Source: Ruoffia tabacinasalis (GTDB lineage Bacteria > Bacillota > Bacilli > Lactobacillales > Aerococcaceae). Taken from it: a DNA stretch of 59,219 bases. Numbering within the stretch: position 1 is the first letter of the stretch; each line of letters starts with the position of its first letter. Of this stretch, positions 8,941 to 19,635 are shown piece by piece. The notes under the pieces were generated by a model, which worked only from the letters and a program-made list of their open reading frames with translations, was not told where the DNA came from and made no database searches. The translations under genes were made by a program, and so were the position numbers. The DNA lies in the NCBI RefSeq assembly GCF_005864045.1, contig NZ_VBSP01000008.1:1-59219 (forward strand), read 5' to 3'.

Positions 8941-9714
8941 CTATTTATGACTTAGCAATTCTAATGCCTCTTGATGCACATTCGGATGTGCAAATAATAT
9001 TGGTGACCGGGTTAATATATCTGGTCGACTTCCATCAATTGTTGTTACTTTATATCCCATTGACTCGCATATAGCATAGCCAGCAGCAAAATCCCAGGGT
9101 TGTAAACCAGCTGAAAAATAGAGTGCCGCCTCGCCTCTAATTAAGCCAATGATTTCTATCGCAGCTGATCCATAAGATCTTGCGCCGAGTGAAACATTTA
9201 GTAAGGCTTTCATATTATACACGTTGTTGGAGAAAGATTCTACATTTCCGAGCACTAAAGATTCATTTAATTGAGAAATTTTTAGTGATTCGAGGGGATG
9301 ATTATTTAAGTAAACGTCTTCACCCACAATTCCGTAGTATAAATCACTATTCATTACATCATAGATATAACCTGCAACAGGTAAACCATCTTCAAAAATA
9401 CCGATCATAATTCCAAAGTGATTTTTAGCTTTAACAAAATTTAAAGTGCCATCGATGGGATCAATCACCCAAACAGTGCCTTTTGCATCGTTCACGGCAT
9501 CCCCTTGTCCTTCTTCACCAATAATTTGATGTGTTGGATAATATTTACGGATTTTGTTAATAAAGAATTGCTCCGTTGCTTTATCCATCTCAGTGACTAA
9601 ATCACTCGGACTTTTCTTCTCTTCAACTTGTAACTCGCGCTCTAAAGAATATTTTAATGTCTCTGCTGCTTGTTCCATCCAAACTAAGATACGATGATGT
9701 AATTGATAGTCCAC
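8941..9714 (-). CDS. suhB: Inositol monophosphatase family protein (SuhB/YktC-like)
   Basis: Mg-dependent sugar-phosphate phosphatase of the IMPase superfamily, 257 residues. The metal-binding motifs are GEEGQG (about residue 67) and WVIDPIDGTLNF (about 83-94), with the C-terminal PWDFAAGYAICESMG. The exact substrate cannot be read from sequence. The start is GTG 9714, directly after the stop of the UPF0223 gene, with AAAGGAG upstream. In Bacillus the homologous yktC lies next to yktA (UPF0223), so the neighbourhood supports the call. Confidence 0.9.
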   Translation of the reverse strand: MDYQLHHRILVWMEQAAETLKYSLERELQVEEKKSPSDLVTEMDKATEQFFINKIRKYYPTHQIIGEEGQGDAVNDAKGTVWVIDPIDGTLNFVKAKNHFGIMIGIFEDGLPVAGYIYDVMNSDLYYGIVGEDVYLNNHPLESLKISQLNESLVLGNVESFSNNVYNMKALLNVSLGARSYGSAAIEIIGLIRGEAALYFSAGLQPWDFAAGYAICESMGYKVTTIDGSRPDILTRSPILFAHPNVHQEALELLSHK

Positions 9715-10029
9715 TTATTTTCTCCTTTGTTCCGTAGTTAAATTCATAATTTGAGCATTTTTATTTAAATTCTCTTCTTTTAATTTTGTTCGCATCAATT
9801 GAACCGCTCTGTATATTGAATACCCACTTATGTCTTCGAATTTTTTCCCCATATGCTTTTCTTGACTCTTACTTGGAACCACTTCTTTGAATTGGTTATA
9901 AGCTTTTTGGAATTTTTCAAAGTGAATACCTTGTTCATACGTTGATTCAACTGCATTAAGAAAAGTGATGACATGAACGATGTCTTCATTTGACCAATCT
10001 GGGTCGATTGGATATTGATAGTTTTTCAA
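9715..10029 (-). CDS. UPF0223 family protein (YktA-like)
   Basis: A small 104-residue protein of unknown function. It matches UPF0223 at the start (YPIDPDWSNEDIVHVITFLNAVE) and at SGYSIYRAVQ. It is probably helical, cytosolic and without membrane segments. It is directly followed by suhB. The LysR gene ends 40 nt upstream on the same strand, so read-through is possible. Confidence 0.85.
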   Translation of the reverse strand: MKNYQYPIDPDWSNEDIVHVITFLNAVESTYEQGIHFEKFQKAYNQFKEVVPSKSQEKHMGKKFEDISGYSIYRAVQLMRTKLKEENLNKNAQIMNLTTEQRRK

Positions 10030-10069
10030 ATAGAATCTCCTTGCTATATTAAATTGCTGAAAATAAACT

Positions 10070-10963
10070 TTAGTCCTCTGTATATAGTTTATTTACAATC
10101 GCTAACACTTCATCATTAAATTTCTTCTGAATCGCTGTTACCGGTGTTTCGTTATTGATAATTAAGCTTGTATACACATTTGGTGCATCTTCGACAGGAA
10201 CCTTAATTAAGTGGTCTTGGTTTCTGATAATAATATCTGTCATGAAACCAGCATAAATTCCTGAATCAATCATTGAATTAATTGTTTGAATCTCATTCGA
10301 AAAACGAACTTTCTTCAATTTCAGGCCATTATCACTTACCCAATGATTCATAATTGTATTATGCGTATACCCATTACCTAACGTAATGAAGTCTAACTCT
10401 TCAAGTTCTTCTACTGAAAGACTCTTACGGTCTGCTAATTTATGATTTTTATTTACATAAATCGCAAAGTCATGTTCTTCCATAGGAACTTGAGTTAACC
10501 ATTTTTCCACAAAAATAGGTTTTTCACTTGAAATAATTGCTGATGAAACTTGATTATTTCGAATCATTTCAAACATCACTTCAGAACTCTCTTCTTCGAT
10601 AAAGTTAAGTAACATACTGTATTCAGCTAAATCTGGAAGAATCTTCGGTAAGTAAAAACCGCCAATCGTTGGTAAGAAACCAAACGATACTGTCTCTGCT
10701 TGTGAATTGATAATTTCTTGTTTCGTACGGTCAAGTGTTTGTAATATCTCATGAGCAGATCTATATAAGATTTCACCTGATTCTGTTAATTGAACATTTT
10801 GAACAGCACGATTACGTTGGATTAATGTTGTTTCGAAATTCTCCTCCAATCTCTTTAACGCTATAGAGATAGATGGTTGCGATACATAGAATGCTTCGGC
10901 AGTCTTAGTAAAGCTCAAACTTCCTGCTAAATGAATAAAGTATTTTAAATCTCTAATATTCAT
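10070..10963 (-). CDS. LysR-family transcriptional regulator (CidR-like)
   Basis: A 297-residue LysR-type regulator. The N-terminal winged helix-turn-helix (residues 1-60) reads MNIRDLKYFIHLAGSLSFTK and SQPSISIALKRLEENF. An effector-binding domain follows. It is divergent from cidA-lrgB-lctO, with 156 bp between the two start codons. This gene arrangement is that of cidR-cidABC in staphylococci, where CidR activates the operon in response to acetate. By analogy it probably controls the adjacent operon, but the ligand here is unknown. The ATG has GAGGAAT upstream. Confidence 0.88.
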   Translation of the reverse strand: MNIRDLKYFIHLAGSLSFTKTAEAFYVSQPSISIALKRLEENFETTLIQRNRAVQNVQLTESGEILYRSAHEILQTLDRTKQEIINSQAETVSFGFLPTIGGFYLPKILPDLAEYSMLLNFIEEESSEVMFEMIRNNQVSSAIISSEKPIFVEKWLTQVPMEEHDFAIYVNKNHKLADRKSLSVEELEELDFITLGNGYTHNTIMNHWVSDNGLKLKKVRFSNEIQTINSMIDSGIYAGFMTDIIIRNQDHLIKVPVEDAPNVYTSLIINNETPVTAIQKKFNDEVLAIVNKLYTED

Positions 10964-11000
10964 AATTATTCCTCACTTCATAAATTATATTTATCTTTAA

Positions 11001-11043
11001 TAATAAATCGATATTTATTAATTTTATATCTATATGGTATTAT
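11001..11043 (+). promoter_or_regulatory. Predicted cidA-lrgB-lctO promoter with LysR-type inverted repeat
   Basis: A perfect inverted repeat TAATAAAT-N4-ATTTATTA (11001-11020) overlaps a weak -35 (TTATTA, 11015-11020). After a 17-nt spacer comes TATTAT at 11038-11043, preceded by TGG (extended -10). An inverted repeat upstream of a weak -35 is typical for LysR-type activation. Binding by the neighbouring LysR protein is inferred. Confidence 0.45.
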
Positions 11044-11049
11044 ACAGTT

Positions 11050-11064
11050 ATGAAACGCTTCCAT
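11050..11064 (+). promoter_or_regulatory. Possible degenerate catabolite-response element
   Basis: The minus strand reads ATGGAAGCGTTTCAT. This has the TG-x-A-A-x-CG-x-T core of a CcpA cre site but is one base shorter than the usual palindrome. It sits just downstream of the predicted transcription start, a position where CcpA would repress. Low confidence because of the length mismatch. Confidence 0.25.
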
Positions 11065-11119
11065 ATCATGTGGATTTTGCTCCATATTGATTATATCATA
11101 ATTGAAAAGGATGACATAC

Positions 11120-11494
11120 ATGGATAAGTTAAAACAGTTATTTTGGCTACTTATTTTCTCATATATCGGGGAAATATTGTCGCTAGTTATTTCACCGTTT
11201 GTTGCAATTCCTGGTAGTGTTATCGGAATGGTCGTATTGTTCTTAGCTCTGCATTTCAATATTTTACCGATTGAAAAAGTAGAAGACGTTGGAACTTGGC
11301 TAACTGATAACATAGCTTTCTTATTTGTCCCAGCTGGGGTGGGATTAATGACTCAGTTCGAAGTACTGGGCGGGAACGTTTGGTGGCAGCTACTAATAAT
11401 TTTATTTGTTACGACTGCATTAATGATGTGGTGTGTCGGTACAGTTGTTCAAAAACTGATCGACAAACGTCAGAATAAGGGGGCTAAAAAATGA
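11120..11494 (+). CDS. cidA: CidA/LrgA family holin-like membrane protein
   Basis: A 124-residue membrane protein with four predicted helices, recognised by IPGSVIGMVVLFLALHF and FLFVPAGVGLM. CidA/LrgA proteins were first described as holin-like proteins that modulate murein hydrolase activity and death in staphylococci. LrgAB/PftAB relatives are involved in pyruvate uptake in Bacillus and streptococci. The ATG at 11120 has AAAGGA 8 nt upstream. It overlaps lrgB by 4 nt (ATGA), so the two are coupled. It is first in an operon with lactate oxidase. Confidence 0.92.
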   Translation: MDKLKQLFWLLIFSYIGEILSLVISPFVAIPGSVIGMVVLFLALHFNILPIEKVEDVGTWLTDNIAFLFVPAGVGLMTQFEVLGGNVWWQLLIILFVTTALMMWCVGTVVQKLIDKRQNKGAKK

Positions 11495-12195
11495 TAAGTA
11501 CTTTAGTTGCAACACCATTTTTTGGTTTTATGGTTTCTATTGGCTTTTATTTACTTGGAAGTATTCTTTATAAGCGGATTAAATTTCCACTTTTTAATCC
11601 TTTAGTATTCGCTATCATATGTGTCATCATTATGTTACTTCTAACGAATGTGTCATATGAAACTTATAATGAGGGAGGAAGATATATAAGTATCTGGGTT
11701 ACTCCAGCAACGGTTGCTTTAGCAATCAAGCTTGAGAAAAACTTCAAGTACTTAAAAGAGAATTACCCAGCAATCTTAACAGGGATTGTATCCGGTGTGG
11801 CATTCCATACTGTATTGATCATTCTATTTAGCTTGTTGTTCAGATTCGACTATCCATTAGCAGCGACATTCTTACCTAAATCGGTAACGACTGCGATTGC
11901 AATTGGTATATCTGAATCTGTTGGTGGATTAGTACCGTTAACTGTTGCGGTCGTAGTATTCACTGGTGTTGTGGGGGCTTTAATTGGACCTACTCTATTC
12001 AGAGTAGCCAATATTACTAACCCGGTTGCTCAAGGAATTGCTTTTGGTTCAAGTGCTCATGCAATGGGAACGTCAAAAGCTATTGAAGTTGGAGAAGTCC
12101 AAGGAGCAATGTCTGGTTTAGCAATTGTAGTTACGGGTATTGTTGTTGTTGTTATCGCACCAATTGGTGCACAAATTTTACAATTATTATTTTAA
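11491..12195 (+). CDS. lrgB: LrgB/CidB family membrane protein
   Basis: A 234-residue partner of the CidA-like protein with about six or seven membrane segments. Family landmarks are FLPKSVTTAIAIGISESVGG and GIAFGSSAHAMGTSKAIEVGEVQGAMSGLA. LrgB-family proteins act with LrgA/CidA. Depending on the species they are linked to autolysis or to pyruvate import. The position directly before lactate oxidase (which makes pyruvate) favours a role tied to pyruvate or lactate, but this is inference. Confidence 0.92.
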   Translation: MISTLVATPFFGFMVSIGFYLLGSILYKRIKFPLFNPLVFAIICVIIMLLLTNVSYETYNEGGRYISIWVTPATVALAIKLEKNFKYLKENYPAILTGIVSGVAFHTVLIILFSLLFRFDYPLAATFLPKSVTTAIAIGISESVGGLVPLTVAVVVFTGVVGALIGPTLFRVANITNPVAQGIAFGSSAHAMGTSKAIEVGEVQGAMSGLAIVVTGIVVVVIAPIGAQILQLLF

Positions 12196-12217
12196 TTAAG
12201 AAAAGGAGAATATAAAC

Positions 12218-13327
12218 ATGACTGAAGAAAACAAATATAATGCACCTCAAGAGGTAAAAGATTTAAATATTATCAATGCAATTGAATTAGAGGACTTTGC
12301 TAAAGAAATCGTTCCTCATGGCGGATTTGATTACATGGCTGGTGGATCTGGTGATGAGTTTACATTACGTCGTAACGTTTCAGCATTTAACCAAAAAGGA
12401 ATCTTACCTCGTATGGCAGCTGACGTTGAATTCCCTGATACACAAACAAAAATCTTTGGCCATGACTTAAAAGTACCATTCATTATGGCTCCAATCGCTG
12501 CTCATGGTCTAGCTCACGAATCTAAAGAAGCTGGAACAGCTAAAGGGATTAGCGAATTTGGCGGAACAATTATGTCAATCAGTGCTTATTCAGGTGCTTC
12601 ATTCGAAGAGATTGAAGAAGGCTTAGCTGGTAACCCACGTTGGTTCCAAATTTACATGAGTAAAGATGATAAATTAAACAAAAACATCTTAGACGAAGCT
12701 AAAGCAGATGGTGCTTCAGCAATCATCCTAACTGCAGATGCTACTGTAAGTGGTAACCGTGACCGCGATACTCGTAACGAATTCGTATACCCATTCGGTA
12801 TGCCAATTGTTTCTCGTTACTTAACTGGTTCAGGGGAAAACATGTCTCTAAACAATATTTATGGACAATCTAAACAAAAAATCGATTTAAAAGATATCCA
12901 ATTCATTAAACAATACTCTGGTCTACCAGTATTCTTAAAAGGTGTACAAACACCTGAAGACGCTATGGCAGCAATCGCTGTTGGTGTGGATGGAATCTGG
13001 GTTTCTAACCATGGTGGTCGTCAATTAGATGGCGCTCCTGCTTCGTTCGAAGTCTTAGAAGAAATCGCTGAAGTAGTTGCTGGTCGTGTGCCAATCGTAT
13101 TCGATAGTGGAATCCGTCGTGGAGAGCACATCTTCAAAGCGCTAGCAAGTGGTGCTGATATCGTTGCCATCGGTCGTCCAGTATTATTCAGTTTAGCTTT
13201 AGGTGGATGGAAAGGCGTTAAGAGCGTATTCGAATACTTCGAAAACGACTTAAAACGTGTAATGCAACTTGCAGGAACACAAACAATCACTGACGTTAAA
13301 AATGCTCGCTTAAAAGATTTAAAATAA
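12218..13327 (+). CDS. lctO: L-lactate oxidase (FMN-dependent)
   Basis: Oxidises L-lactate with oxygen to pyruvate and hydrogen peroxide in the cytosol. The 369-residue alpha-hydroxyacid oxidase fold matches Aerococcus viridans lactate oxidase. The start reads [16 protein letters not shown], then [11 protein letters not shown] (the Ala that distinguishes oxidase from monooxygenase), [13 protein letters not shown], and [41 protein letters not shown] contains the catalytic His and a substrate-binding Arg. The FMN-phosphate region [19 protein letters not shown] follows. It lies 22 nt after lrgB with AAAGGAG before the ATG, and is followed by a strong terminator. Confidence 0.95.
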   Translation: MTEENKYNAPQEVKDLNIINAIELEDFAKEIVPHGGFDYMAGGSGDEFTLRRNVSAFNQKGILPRMAADVEFPDTQTKIFGHDLKVPFIMAPIAAHGLAHESKEAGTAKGISEFGGTIMSISAYSGASFEEIEEGLAGNPRWFQIYMSKDDKLNKNILDEAKADGASAIILTADATVSGNRDRDTRNEFVYPFGMPIVSRYLTGSGENMSLNNIYGQSKQKIDLKDIQFIKQYSGLPVFLKGVQTPEDAMAAIAVGVDGIWVSNHGGRQLDGAPASFEVLEEIAEVVAGRVPIVFDSGIRRGEHIFKALASGADIVAIGRPVLFSLALGGWKGVKSVFEYFENDLKRVMQLAGTQTITDVKNARLKDLK

Positions 13328-13338
13328 TCACATAATGA

Positions 13339-13379
13339 AAGCCACACTAGAAAATTAAATCTAGTGTGGCTTATTTTTT
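13339..13379 (+). terminator. Intrinsic terminator of the cidA-lrgB-lctO operon
   Basis: Perfect 13-bp stem AAGCCACACTAGA / TCTAGTGTGGCTT with an 8-nt A/T loop, followed by a T-rich tail on the plus strand. It lies between two convergent genes and may also slow transcription from the opposite direction. Confidence 0.9.
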
Positions 13380-13383
13380 ATAA

Positions 13384-13878
13384 TTATTTTTCTTCTGTAG
13401 TTAAGCGAGTAATAATTTCTTTATGTTCGGGGTATTGTTCTAACAATGCTTGTCGTTCAAATAATTCAAAGTCTTCAAATTTAAAGCCTGGGCTCACCAT
13501 ACAACCTACAAGCGAATAACCGTCTTTCTCCTCAACCGTCGATCCGAAGATTGTGTTTTTGGGTACGACCGCTTGAAGCACTTGCCCCTTCTCGATGTCC
13601 GTCCCTAAAGATACTTGTTGATACTCCCCTTCTGGGGTAATCATATGAATTGTTAATGGATTTCCGTAATGATAGTACCAAATCTCATCAGACGTTAACC
13701 GATGAAATCTAGACGGATTTGAATCGGTTAATAGAAAGTAAATACTTGTATAGAGTGCCGTCGGAGATTGATTCTCTCTTTCAAATGTTTCGTCTGACTT
13801 TAATACTTGATGAAAAAAGCCACCTTCAGGATGGGCTTCCATATTATAGTAATCAATCCATGTTTGTTTTTTCTGCAT
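13384..13878 (-). CDS. Cupin, DUF985 family
   Basis: A 164-residue single-domain cupin of the DUF985 (cupin_5) type. Hallmarks are HPEGGFFHQVL near the start, SRFHRLTSDEIWYYHYGNPL in the middle, and GCMVSPGFKFEDFEL near the end. Its biochemical function is not established; some relatives bind sugars or nucleotides. It converges with lctO and seems to be a single-gene unit. AAGGAG precedes the ATG. Confidence 0.85.
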   Translation of the reverse strand: MQKKQTWIDYYNMEAHPEGGFFHQVLKSDETFERENQSPTALYTSIYFLLTDSNPSRFHRLTSDEIWYYHYGNPLTIHMITPEGEYQQVSLGTDIEKGQVLQAVVPKNTIFGSTVEEKDGYSLVGCMVSPGFKFEDFELFERQALLEQYPEHKEIITRLTTEEK

Positions 13879-13928
13879 AATTTACTCCTTCTCAAGTTAG
13901 AATAATCGTTCTTTTTAGTATATCTTGT

Positions 13929-13934
13929 TACAAT
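13929..13934 (+). promoter_or_regulatory. Predicted extended -10 for the small gene at 13968
   Basis: TACAAT preceded by TGT, 33 nt before the start codon. No good -35 is visible. Confidence 0.3.
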
Positions 13935-13967
13935 GAATGTATCAATGAAGAAAAGGAGCATGATACA

Positions 13968-14315
13968 ATGGATATTAATGAGATGACAAGCGAAGCATTA
14001 CTCCAAGACTCAAATGATACGGAATTAACGCAACACATTCGCGATTTAAGACGTTTAGCTGATGATGGCATGACTTTACTTGATGATAAGAAAAGACCAG
14101 ATGCACGCCGTAATTTATCACTTTTAAAGGACATTATTATGAAAGAAGCACAGCAGCTTAAAGGCGCTGATAAAGCAAAAATTACTACTTTAGCCTCTAA
14201 ATACATCGCGACAATTAAGAATCTGTCACAAACCCTTTCAAAGGATACAGAAGATTTTGATTTATATCAAACACTTAATCAAATTTATAAACCCCTTCAT
14301 AAATTAATAAAATAA
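13968..14315 (+). CDS. Small hypothetical helical protein
   Basis: A 115-residue protein that I do not recognise. The ATG has AAAAGGAG 7 nt upstream, and the gene has its own promoter-like sequence and a terminator, so it is very likely real. The product is hydrophilic, rich in Leu, Asp and Lys, contains no Cys, Trp or Gly-rich loop, has one stretch (TELTQHIRDLRRLADDG) typical of amphipathic helix, and lacks a signal peptide or membrane segment. It looks like an all-helical cytosolic protein. It converges with atpC. Confidence 0.75.
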   Translation: MDINEMTSEALLQDSNDTELTQHIRDLRRLADDGMTLLDDKKRPDARRNLSLLKDIIMKEAQQLKGADKAKITTLASKYIATIKNLSQTLSKDTEDFDLYQTLNQIYKPLHKLIK

Positions 14316-14317
14316 AC

Positions 14318-14365
14318 AAAAAAATATCCAGACCTTACTTAAAAAAGTAGGTTCTGGATATTTTT
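14318..14365. terminator. Bidirectional terminator between the small gene and the atp operon
   Basis: Hairpin with arms AAATATCCAGA / TCTGGATATTT extended by an inner CCTTACTT / AAGTAGG stem. A T-tract follows in both directions. It serves the plus-strand gene at 13968 and, directly after the atpC stop, the atp operon. Confidence 0.88.
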
Positions 14366-14798
14366 AAATATTTTTTGCTCTAACGTTAATCTTATTAATT
14401 GCTCGACTTAAAGCAATTCGAGCACGACGGTGAGCAACCGTATCATTATTTGATAAGGCGGTTTCTAATTCTGCCTCGGCTTGTTGCTTCTCAATGAGTG
14501 CTTTTCCTTCGTCAATATCTCTAGAACGAATCGCATACGTCGCAGTAATTTCAACGACATTATCATGCATTTCGAGAATACCACCATTAATCGCAATATA
14601 GTTATCCGCCATCGATTCCTCACGTCGGCTCACTTTAATTGAACCAACAGTTAACGAAGTGATCACTGGAATATGATTGGGAAGTATCGTCATCTCTCCG
14701 TCTGTTGTCTTCACTACAACACCTCGTGAGTAGTGAGTATAAATTAATCCTTCAGGAGCATAAATATTAACTTGTAATAGTTCGTGTTTTTTAGCCAA
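14364..14798 (-). CDS. atpC: ATP synthase F1 epsilon subunit
   Basis: Central-stalk subunit that couples rotation and can inhibit ATP hydrolysis. 144 residues: an N-terminal beta-sandwich (VNIYAPEGLIYTHYSRGVVVKTTDGEMTILPNHIPVI) and a C-terminal helical hairpin (about residues 90-138). The start codon is TTG with GAGGTAA upstream; there is no in-frame ATG nearby. It is the last gene of the operon. Confidence 0.95.
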   Translation of the reverse strand: MAKKHELLQVNIYAPEGLIYTHYSRGVVVKTTDGEMTILPNHIPVITSLTVGSIKVSRREESMADNYIAINGGILEMHDNVVEITATYAIRSRDIDEGKALIEKQQAEAELETALSNNDTVAHRRARIALSRAINKINVRAKNI

Positions 14799-14830
14799 TG
14801 TTACTTACCTCACTTCCTGAATCGGATTAT

Positions 14831-17211
<2,381 letters not shown>

Positions 17212-17226
17212 TATATATCACCTCGA

Positions 17227-18738
17227 TTAATCTACTGTTTGCATTGTTCGGAACATTTCTCCAAAGTTACTTAATAAATTGTCTAATCTTTCTTGATCCG
17301 GTAAATCACCTGTATCTACAATTTCTTTCAAGACGTCTGAGTGAGTTGTCTCGACATAATCGTATAATTGCTCTTCATAATATTTCACTTGATCAACAGG
17401 GATATTTTCTAAATATCCGTGAGTTAATGCGAATAACATAATAACTTGATTCGATACGGGTATTGGTGAATGTGCCGGTTGTTTTAATACTTCAACCGTT
17501 AATTTACCTTGATCTAATCTTCTTTGAGTGAACTCATCTAAGTCTGCTCCGAATTGAGAGAATGCCTCGAGTTCTCGGTAACTTGCTAAGTTTAAGCGAA
17601 GTGTCCCTGCTACTTTCTTCATTGCTTTCAATTGTGCTGATCCCCCTACACGAGATACTGATAATCCAGCATCAATCGCAGGTCTTACACCAGAGAAGAA
17701 TAGATTTTGATCCAAGAAAATCTGTCCATCAGTAATCGAAATAACGTTTGTTGGAATATATGCGGATATATCTCCAGCAAGTGTTTCTACAATCGGTAAA
17801 GCAGTCATTGAACCGCCACCCATTTCTTTATTCAATTTAGCTGAACGTTCTAATAAGCGTGAGTGTAAGTAGAATACATCACCGGGATATGCTTCACGTC
17901 CTGGTGGTCGTTTAAGTAATAAACTCATCTCACGATAAGCTGCTGCTTGTTTTGATAAATCATCATAAATAATTAATACGTGACGTCCGTTATACATAAA
18001 TTCTTCACCCATAGCTGTAGCAGCATATGGAGCTAAATATAATAAACTTGACATTGATGAAGCACTTGCAGAAACAACAATCGTATGATCCATTGCTCCG
18101 TGGTGTTCCAATGTTGTCACTAAGTTTTTGACAGTAGATTCTTTTTGACCAATCGCTACATAAATACAAATAACATCTTCATCTTTTTGATTAATAATTG
18201 TATCTACCGCTAAAGTTGTCTTACCAGTCTTTCTGTCTCCGATAATTAATTCACGTTGTCCTCGTCCAACTGGAACTAATGTATCAATGGATTTAATCCC
18301 AGTTTGCATTGGCTCAGCAACACTTTCTCTATCCATAATTGCTGGTGCTTCTGCTTCAATCGGACGGTTTTTCTTAGTGATAATTTGTCCATTCCCATCT
18401 AAGGGTTCTCCAAGTGGATTGACAACTCTTCCTAATAGGGCTTCTCCTACTGGAACCTGCATCACTCGATTCGTCCGACGAACTAAATCACCTTCATCAA
18501 TATCAACATATTCTCCAAGGATAATAACACCGATATCATCTTTTTCTAAGTTTTGGACCATACCAATAGTACCGTTAGCGAATTCAATCATCTCGCCGTT
18601 CATGGCATTATCTAATCCATTTACTCTGGCAATACCATCCCCAACGAAAGAAATGATTCCAATCTCTTCGAGGTGATGCGATGCATCAAATTGTTGGATC
18701 TGTTGACGTAACCGCGTAGTTAATTTTTCAGTTTCCAA
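17227..18738 (-). CDS. atpA: ATP synthase F1 alpha subunit
   Basis: Non-catalytic nucleotide-binding subunit, 503 residues. Conserved blocks: [36 protein letters not shown], the P-loop [11 protein letters not shown] at about residue 170, and [12 protein letters not shown] with the arginine finger. The P-loop has Lys where nearly all alpha subunits have Gln (GDRQTGKT); the codon is AAG. The N-terminal helix that normally docks onto subunit delta is of ordinary length. The start is TTG with AGAGGTGA upstream. Confidence 0.96.
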   Translation of the reverse strand: METEKLTTRLRQQIQQFDASHHLEEIGIISFVGDGIARVNGLDNAMNGEMIEFANGTIGMVQNLEKDDIGVIILGEYVDIDEGDLVRRTNRVMQVPVGEALLGRVVNPLGEPLDGNGQIITKKNRPIEAEAPAIMDRESVAEPMQTGIKSIDTLVPVGRGQRELIIGDRKTGKTTLAVDTIINQKDEDVICIYVAIGQKESTVKNLVTTLEHHGAMDHTIVVSASASSMSSLLYLAPYAATAMGEEFMYNGRHVLIIYDDLSKQAAAYREMSLLLKRPPGREAYPGDVFYLHSRLLERSAKLNKEMGGGSMTALPIVETLAGDISAYIPTNVISITDGQIFLDQNLFFSGVRPAIDAGLSVSRVGGSAQLKAMKKVAGTLRLNLASYRELEAFSQFGADLDEFTQRRLDQGKLTVEVLKQPAHSPIPVSNQVIMLFALTHGYLENIPVDQVKYYEEQLYDYVETTHSDVLKEIVDTGDLPDQERLDNLLSNFGEMFRTMQTVD

Positions 18739-18749
18739 TTATTTCACCT

Positions 18750-19106
18750 CTATTTCATATTGATTTGTTTGTGTAGATAACCATTTAAATCATTTAATTT
18801 ACGTTTTAAACTGTTATCGTAAAAGTAAGTTGTACTTTGTACTCTGATTCCTGCAATCATCGATGGATCCACACGGAAATCGACTTTATCATTGTCGAAA
18901 GGAATGACATGACTCACCGCATCAATGACTGTTTTTCTTTCATCATCAGTTAATTGTTGCGCACTGGTTATTCTCACTTTTTCATTCGAACGATAATCAT
19001 CTTGCTCATTTGCTTCTATGATTCGTTTTTTATTGATAGAAGATGAAGCAAGTTGTTGTAATAATTGTTCTTCATTGAGAGAATTATTTACATTATCTAC
19101 TTTCAT
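18750..19106 (-). CDS. atpH: ATP synthase F1 delta subunit, short form lacking the N-terminal domain
   Basis: Delta connects the top of F1 to the b-subunit stalk. Family members are about 175-185 residues: a six-helix N-terminal domain that grips the alpha subunits and a C-terminal domain that binds b. This product has only 118 residues. Residues 45-118 match the C-terminal domain (VRITSAQQLTDDE, then VDPSMIAGIRVQSTTYFYDNSLKRKL). Residues 1-44 are hydrophilic and do not resemble the usual Y-A-x-A-L start. The gene overlaps atpF by 14 nt and is read in frame with no stop, so there is no room for a missing upstream part. Real domain loss, or a strongly altered stalk, is inferred. Confidence 0.85.
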   Translation of the reverse strand: MKVDNVNNSLNEEQLLQQLASSSINKKRIIEANEQDDYRSNEKVRITSAQQLTDDERKTVIDAVSHVIPFDNDKVDFRVDPSMIAGIRVQSTTYFYDNSLKRKLNDLNGYLHKQINMK

Positions 19107-19605
19107 TTATACTCGCATCCATTTCTAATACTAATTCTGATATTAATTGTTGGTGATCTTCTGAATTCACTTCACGTCTTAATACTTGTTCAGCAATTTC
19201 AATAGATAATTTACCAATTTGATCTTCCATCGATTCAAGCATTTGTCTACGTTCGCGTTGGATAGATAATTCTGCTTGTGTACGCATTTCTTCTATCTCT
19301 TCTTTCGCTCGATCGATTTGATCAGCTTTCATCTTTGAAACTTGCCATTTTGTATCTTGTACTAATTTATTGGCTTCAGTTCTTGCGTTAGTTAACATTT
19401 CCCTTGCTTCATCTTTAGTTGCTTCAGCATCTTCTTTGGCTGATTTAGCATCGTTAATATTACTATCAATCATTTCTTCACGTTCTTGTAAAATCTTTGA
19501 TATGGGATCCCAAGCAAATTTAGAAACGATAAATAGGAGAATAGCAAAGGATACAATTGTCATTAAAAAATGACCTACTCCTGTTTGAAGTATTGATTCA
19601 AGCAT
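19093..19605 (-). CDS. atpF: ATP synthase Fo b subunit
   Basis: Peripheral-stalk subunit, 170 residues, with one N-terminal membrane helix (about residues 8-28), then FAWDPISKILQERE and a long charged coiled coil to about residue 145. The length and layout are normal, which makes the short delta next to it more notable. ATG start with GGAGGG upstream. It overlaps atpH by 14 nt. Confidence 0.95.
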   Translation of the reverse strand: MLESILQTGVGHFLMTIVSFAILLFIVSKFAWDPISKILQEREEMIDSNINDAKSAKEDAEATKDEAREMLTNARTEANKLVQDTKWQVSKMKADQIDRAKEEIEEMRTQAELSIQRERRQMLESMEDQIGKLSIEIAEQVLRREVNSEDHQQLISELVLEMDASINESR

Positions 19606-19635
19606 TTAATTCCCTCCATTTTCCGTAGTTAATTC

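Noticed and set aside
10978-11313. Minus-strand open frame opposite the start of cidA.
   Set aside because: It covers the divergent promoter region and runs antisense to a clear CidA-family gene; no family match and no ribosome binding site.
13021-13347. Minus-strand open frame inside lctO.
   Set aside because: Antisense shadow of the well-conserved lactate oxidase; starts in the lctO terminator.
18750-19106. A frameshift hiding the N-terminal domain of AtpH.
   Set aside because: atpF is complete and overlaps atpH by 14 nt, so no DNA remains for the missing 60 or more residues; no other frame there resembles the delta N-terminal domain.
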